This document shows, in pieces, positions 59,651 through 64,000 of a DNA stretch of 64,000 nucleotides. Position numbers and translations under genes: made by a program. The notes beneath the pieces are model-generated. The model ran no database searches, was not told the DNA's origin, and was given only the letters and a program-made list of their open reading frames with translations. The DNA is from Daphnia pulex (Eukaryota > Arthropoda > Branchiopoda > Diplostraca > Daphniidae): positions 11,735,501 to 11,799,500 of the forward strand of contig NC_060018.1 of assembly GCF_021134715.1 (NCBI RefSeq), in the 5' to 3' direction. The first letter of the stretch is position 1, and the number at the start of each line of letters is the position of its first letter.

Positions 59651-60543
59651 TACTTAAATATCTGGTGATTTTGATCTCCAAATTCATTTCGATATTCACC
59701 AGTTCAACAGCAGCAAAAAAACACTAATCTCGAAGAAAGGTTAAAATATAATGAACATTTTGCTGGGGCTCATGTTTTCCAACGGTCTATCCGTTGATTA
59801 CTCCTAGGCTGGGTAGATATTTTTATACCTTAAATTGACGAATAATTGTCCGTGTATTCTTTGCTGAAATGATGACCTAAAAATTATGGAAGGCAACAGA
59901 AGGTCAAGTAGCAGATGCGAACTACTAGGTTTGCAATTTGAAGCTGGGCTACCGCTGCCATCACCTACTTTAATGAAGGTCTTATTTTGCCACTTATATG
60001 ACCTTGCCTCTCCAACCTTGAGTTCGATAATACTTTCAAAGGATCGCCGACTTAGTAGGGTGTTACAGGGCACAAAAATGTTAAGTTTTAACGACCTCCC
60101 CTTGTAGGTGTTCCTCGATATAAATATTGACAACAAAATTGGAACCATCAGTCGCTGTTCGTTTTTTATTCAGTCAACATGTCCGGCATTGTTGGTGTCA
60201 TAAGCACATGCGCTGTTTGTAAGACTACGTAAGACTAGCTATGATGTTAACGGTCGCCCACCAAAATTTCTCAATTGCCATTATAGATTTTGTCTTGAAT
60301 GCTGCATGTTGAGCCAAGTTTTTTTTTTTTTTTTTTTTTTTTTGGTTTGGTTTGCTTGTTTATTTTTTTTTTTACATGTTTTGGTTTATATGTGATTTCA
60401 TGGTCAGACCTGTGGTGACGCATATTGCTTATCTTAAATGTTTACTGCCATTGTTTTTAAAGAATATGTTCGATGATGTCTTTCAACAAATCAAGTGCCC
60501 TCTCTGCTAACTGGATACTCCATCACCAAACGGTCGACTTAGT
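59651..60543. other. Unassigned, with a long T-run
   Basis: Oligo-T at 60318-60343. A minus-strand frame at 59804-60148 has no recognisable features. Confidence 0.3.
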
Positions 60544-61663
60544 TTGGATGAAAATCTCAAAAGCGACTATGATTTCATAGCCCTTTTAATAAACATCCAG
60601 CAATTCTCTGTCGCTCAGCCGTCAACTTCAAGGGGAAGCCGCTCACATACCGCCCCAACTCGAGAGGCAACGACGGAAAATCGGAAAGCAGCAAGAGTCA
60701 TCAAGCTCAGCAATCCAGACTATTTCAAGAAAGGTTAAAGCACTAAAAGTTAAGGATAACGATAGGAAGAAGAAGAAGAAGACATTCAGCAAATCCAGTA
60801 AATATCGAGATTCATGTGATTCATCAAGTAGCGATTCTTCCGTCGATTCGTCTGAGGAGGAAATGCCCAAGAACAAAAGGAAGGTCACTAGAAATTTTCC
60901 CCAGTTAAGTCCGAAATGGATGAATTGATGAGAAAGTCGAAATTGGCGTTGATGGAAGGGAAGAAAGATATGTTCCTAATTATTTTCCCTTTTTTGGTGC
61001 ATTCCGTAATTTTGCGCATATTATATTTGTGTTTGAATTTTAACATTGAATGCTTATTATAATTATAGGAAGAAAAGAAGAGAAGAAATTATTTTTTTCT
61101 AACGATCTGTTTTTGGTGGCTGATTCGGACGCCAAAGTAATTCCACCGACCGTGGATCATGATAGTCTAGGTCTTCGATGCGATGTAACATTTAAAAGCA
61201 ACGGCTCTTCAAAACATGTTTTAAGAGTTTTTAAAAAGTAAGTTATGATTAGTTTACGTGCAATTTTACATGACTGTAATCTGTTAATTTGAAGGACGTT
61301 CCCCGCTTAGAGGAAGTCAAGCGATTCTACATTTGTACGAAATCACCAGGACTTAGTCGGAACTTAACTGTTCAGTACTACATCACTTCGACAGCTCCCG
61401 TTTGAAAGGTTTTGATGATTTATATATTAGTTTATTATAAATTTTTTTCATTTTACTAAAAGCCAACATTTGTTTCCCATTTCCAGAGATTGTCGGGAAA
61501 ACTGATTGTTTCAGTCCCGATCAAGACATCCACAGCTTTCAGTCTGAAGACGAAGGGGTAGAATGCGACTTCTCCCAATCAAGCGTCCCGATTCGCCAGT
61601 GGGCTTATCAAATCAAACACTGCAATGAAGAAACCAAGAAGTCCAAAAAGAGAAGAACCTACT
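60544..61663 (+). CDS. Unrecognised multi-exon gene or decayed gene copy
   Basis: Coding-like pieces on the plus strand: 60544-60735 (MDENLKSDYDFIALLI..., ending ARVIKLSNPDYFKK), 60736-60928 (a Lys run, then Ser/Asp-rich SCDSSSSDSSVDSSEEE), 61069-61241 (DLFLVADSDAK, SLGLRCDVTFKS), 61300-61405 (EEVKRFYICTKSPG, LTVQYYITSTAPV) and 61487-61663 (VGKTDCFSPDQDIHSF, ending KKSKKRRTY). The junction 61242/61300 is a clean GTAAGT-AG intron of 57 bp. The other joins are less clear and the pieces do not all read as one uninterrupted gene, so it may be a decaying duplicate. The charged Lys/Ser tracts suggest a nuclear protein. No family is recognised. Confidence 0.35.
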
Positions 61664-63822
61664 AAAGCTGTAAAGCATTTCCTATTATTCCAGATTTGTG
61701 TTTGCGTGTGAGAAAAATTCATTCAATTCTTTTATTCTAACTTGGAAACATTCAACTAAGATGTCAAGTCTAATTGTATGTGAAATCAAATCTTTTCTGA
61801 ACTATTGTCTTAAGTTACAATCGTTCTTTTGTACCTACTTTGAATGGAAATAGGAAATCCCTCTTGGAAGCCAAGAGGGAATAATTTTCCCCGCTTTTAG
61901 ATTAACACTGCCAAAATTTTCCGGGCAGAAGATGAGAAGGAGTGTGAAATAATCTTAATGTGATTTATTTTGATTCATTCAATTGAACTGAAAGTGAATG
62001 AACCTACTTTAAAGACACTTGATGTAAGCTTTCCATATTCCCCAACTTTATACACTTTTTAATGAGTAAAATATCAATACAGAATTTTTCCAAATTGTTC
62101 TACTATTTAGGAAATAGAATTTAAGGATATTGCAACTTTTTTGTATGTAAAGAAAAGGTCGGAGAAATCACAATGGGAAAAGTTTTTTATAAATCTGCTT
62201 TTTAAATTCATAGACATTTAAAGTTCCCTGTTTATATTAATTCCTTAAATTAATTTGATGTTGAAGAATAAACTGGCTCACTTCTTTGCAATTTGATGAT
62301 TTTTTCTTGCTAGGCAGCTTCGCGTTCTGTATTTGCTTTCTTAATAATATCAGCTTTTAAGAGTTAAGATAACTTAAACAAGAATCAAATATTAAATTCA
62401 AAGAAACGAATCGCCATGCTTAAAAAGAACTTTGCGCGAATTAGAATCTTATCGATTCATACCTATTTATTGTTATAGATCAGATGCATAGAATATGAGA
62501 CTCGCACATGATTGTGGTGTATCATTGTCTACCCGTCAGGGGATCGCCTTGATGTCATGACACATAAACACATGAACAATACATCTCTTACCGGAGGGGT
62601 TTGTTTTCAATAAGAGTCACTTTATTTAGAGGCAGGGTCTGCGTGTATTTACCATCCTCACACGAGTTAACAAGCATAGCTATGGTACAAGAGACAGAAC
62701 TAGATGGAGAGGATAGCAGATGACGGCGCTTGTCAGATAGACAGCGTTGCCAGATAGCACATAGTGGATGGAGGAGAGAAAAAGGCATTGCGCATTAATG
62801 CGCAATATCCTACATTTATTTGGTGATTATTGTTTTGAAGTTCATTGTACAAAAAAAGTTTACCTTTAATTGAAAATAGAACAACAATGATGTCAGTTCA
62901 ATAGTACCTCCCTCTACAATCATTTTGGCGAATAATAAACACAAATTAGAAAAATAAGTTTGAGACTGTTATGTTGAAATTTCAAATTAAATAAGTTTAT
63001 TTTGCCTTAACAGTTAAGTTGATCATAATCAGAGTTTCGAGAAAAGGTCGACACACTGAGTTCCCATATAAGATATAAGAATGTATACCACTATATACCA
63101 AATACCATACCCATATACCATATGACACCACCAGGTGGCGCTACGCTACACTTTGCTCCGTAACGTTGCGTTAGTGGCAGTGTGAAAGCACCTTTAGAAT
63201 GAATCGGAAGAAATTTACTAGGTTCAATTGAGTTCTTCCATAAACTACACTCGCTAACCTAATATGACAAAAATGGGTGTAAAAAATTCAGAGAGCTCTA
63301 ACTTCATTAGAAAACAGAATTATATCTATCAAGGTAGTCAATTAAGTTGCACTAAAGTCCAGTCCAGCGTGATAGGGATCCAAATTATTCAAGTTACAAA
63401 ACTGGTTTAAAGATTTTGAACGCATGGTTTTCAACCTGTTTATCCTTGTTCAATAAATTTTGACACATCCTACAATCTTTGCACAAAAAACCTTTCACAC
63501 GAACTCAGATCGCCACAAGCATTTCCAGCAGCAGAGTGAAATTGACAGAAGATAACAGATGAAAATAAACATCTGCAGTCCTACTGCTTAAATTACACCA
63601 AAAGCCTGGGTTTGCGCGAGTTGTGCATGACCCACACAAAACACAACGCATTTTAGTTAAGCAAGGCTCACGGCATACTCTTAAATTTTTCTTGAGGAAA
63701 TTTTGCTGCAAAAGCTTCTTATTTCGAATTTTTCCCCTGGAAGAAAATTAAGAAACTTTAAAAATAACGGATTAAAATTTAAAAACGTTAAAGTTTTTAC
63801 GTTAAACTACAGGTAGCTGCTT
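61664..63822. other. Intergenic, AT-rich
   Basis: No supported gene. A dyad GGAAATCCCTCTTGG...CCAAGAGGGAATAATTTTCC sits at 61853-61892. TATACCATA repeats lie around 63082-63122. A minus-strand frame at 63505-63711 is Cys-rich but not assignable. Confidence 0.35.
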
Positions 63823-64000
63823 TTAGACCCATTTGGTCATCAAGTCATCCTTTTCGCCGTATAGATCGTTGTCATTCCTGCCATCTAGATTTTAAAGGAT
63901 AAATATTATTAACAAGAAAACAAAAGAATTACGTTATTTGTAACTTATACAATGGTTTCTTATCAGGATACGAGTGGCAGCTTCAGCTGCTTCTTCCGCT
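63823..64000 (-). CDS. Possible 3' end of a minus-strand gene entering from the right edge
   Basis: The terminal exon is proposed as 63823-63884 (acceptor AAAATCTAG), reading a short acidic tail ending EKDDLMTKWV and a TAA stop. A further coding-like piece at about 63960-64000 (AEEAAEAATRILI) lies on the same strand across a putative ~75-bp intron. It is too short to identify, and the join is uncertain. Confidence 0.3.

Noticed and set aside
63505-63711. Cys-rich minus-strand frame suggestive of a piggyBac-type zinc ribbon
   Set aside because: The cysteine spacing does not match and no transposase core lies nearby.
1-64000. CRISPR arrays, operons or bacterial gene islands
   Set aside because: No regular direct-repeat/spacer arrays. 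Genes are intron-rich and composition is typical of an arthropod genome throughout.

Overview
The window is arthropod nuclear DNA, most likely from a branchiopod crustacean such as Daphnia. This is inferred from very short introns (mostly 50-90 bp, GT-AG), a tandem pair of Methuselah-type receptors, a GLIS/lame duck zinc-finger gene, an arthropod CUB-like secreted protein and the types of retroelement present. No database search was possible. Gene names come from motifs and from exon chains I traced by hand; most chains I totalled come out as a whole number of codons.

Layout. 27-6509 (minus): N-terminal half of a NACHT/WD-type (NWD1-like) STAND protein, running off the left edge. One of its coding exons is split by a 4.2-kb BEL/Pao-type LTR element (1817-5992, identical 287-bp LTRs, 5-bp target duplication). 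The start region also carries an apparent one-base frame slip. A tRNA-Ala lies at 7340-7411. From 8270 to 24871 genes are dense: a secreted CUB-like protein (minus), ABCF3 (minus), an M13 neprilysin-like peptidase (minus), LAMTOR3 (minus), and a GGT7-like gamma-glutamyltransferase relative (plus) that lacks the catalytic threonine. About 5.6 kb of low-complexity non-coding DNA then precedes a five-finger GLIS/lmd transcription factor (plus, 30486-32355).

34094-45788 is a tandem segmental duplication. Each unit holds a tRNA-Arg(ACG) and a nine-exon Methuselah-like GPCR gene, and there are signs of gene conversion between the copies. A TATA-driven secreted Gly/His/Tyr-rich protein with an Arg/Lys-rich two-cysteine tail follows (47127-47867), then a lifeguard/GRINA (TMBIM) gene (minus, 49336-50450).

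The right quarter (52-60 kb) is a transposon graveyard: a decayed DIRS-like fragment, three diverged tandem repeats, and an integrase-core transposase relic with a young copia-type element (57383-59545) nested inside it. An unrecognised multi-exon gene candidate lies at 60544-61663, and the 3' end of another gene may enter from the right edge.

I see no operon-like cluster, CRISPR array or clear horizontally acquired island, and no evidence for a wholly new system. The strongest leads are the retroelement caught inside a STAND-gene exon, the gene-converted receptor/tRNA duplication, the catalytic-threonine-less GGT7-like protein and the secreted protein with a possible cationic-peptide tail.
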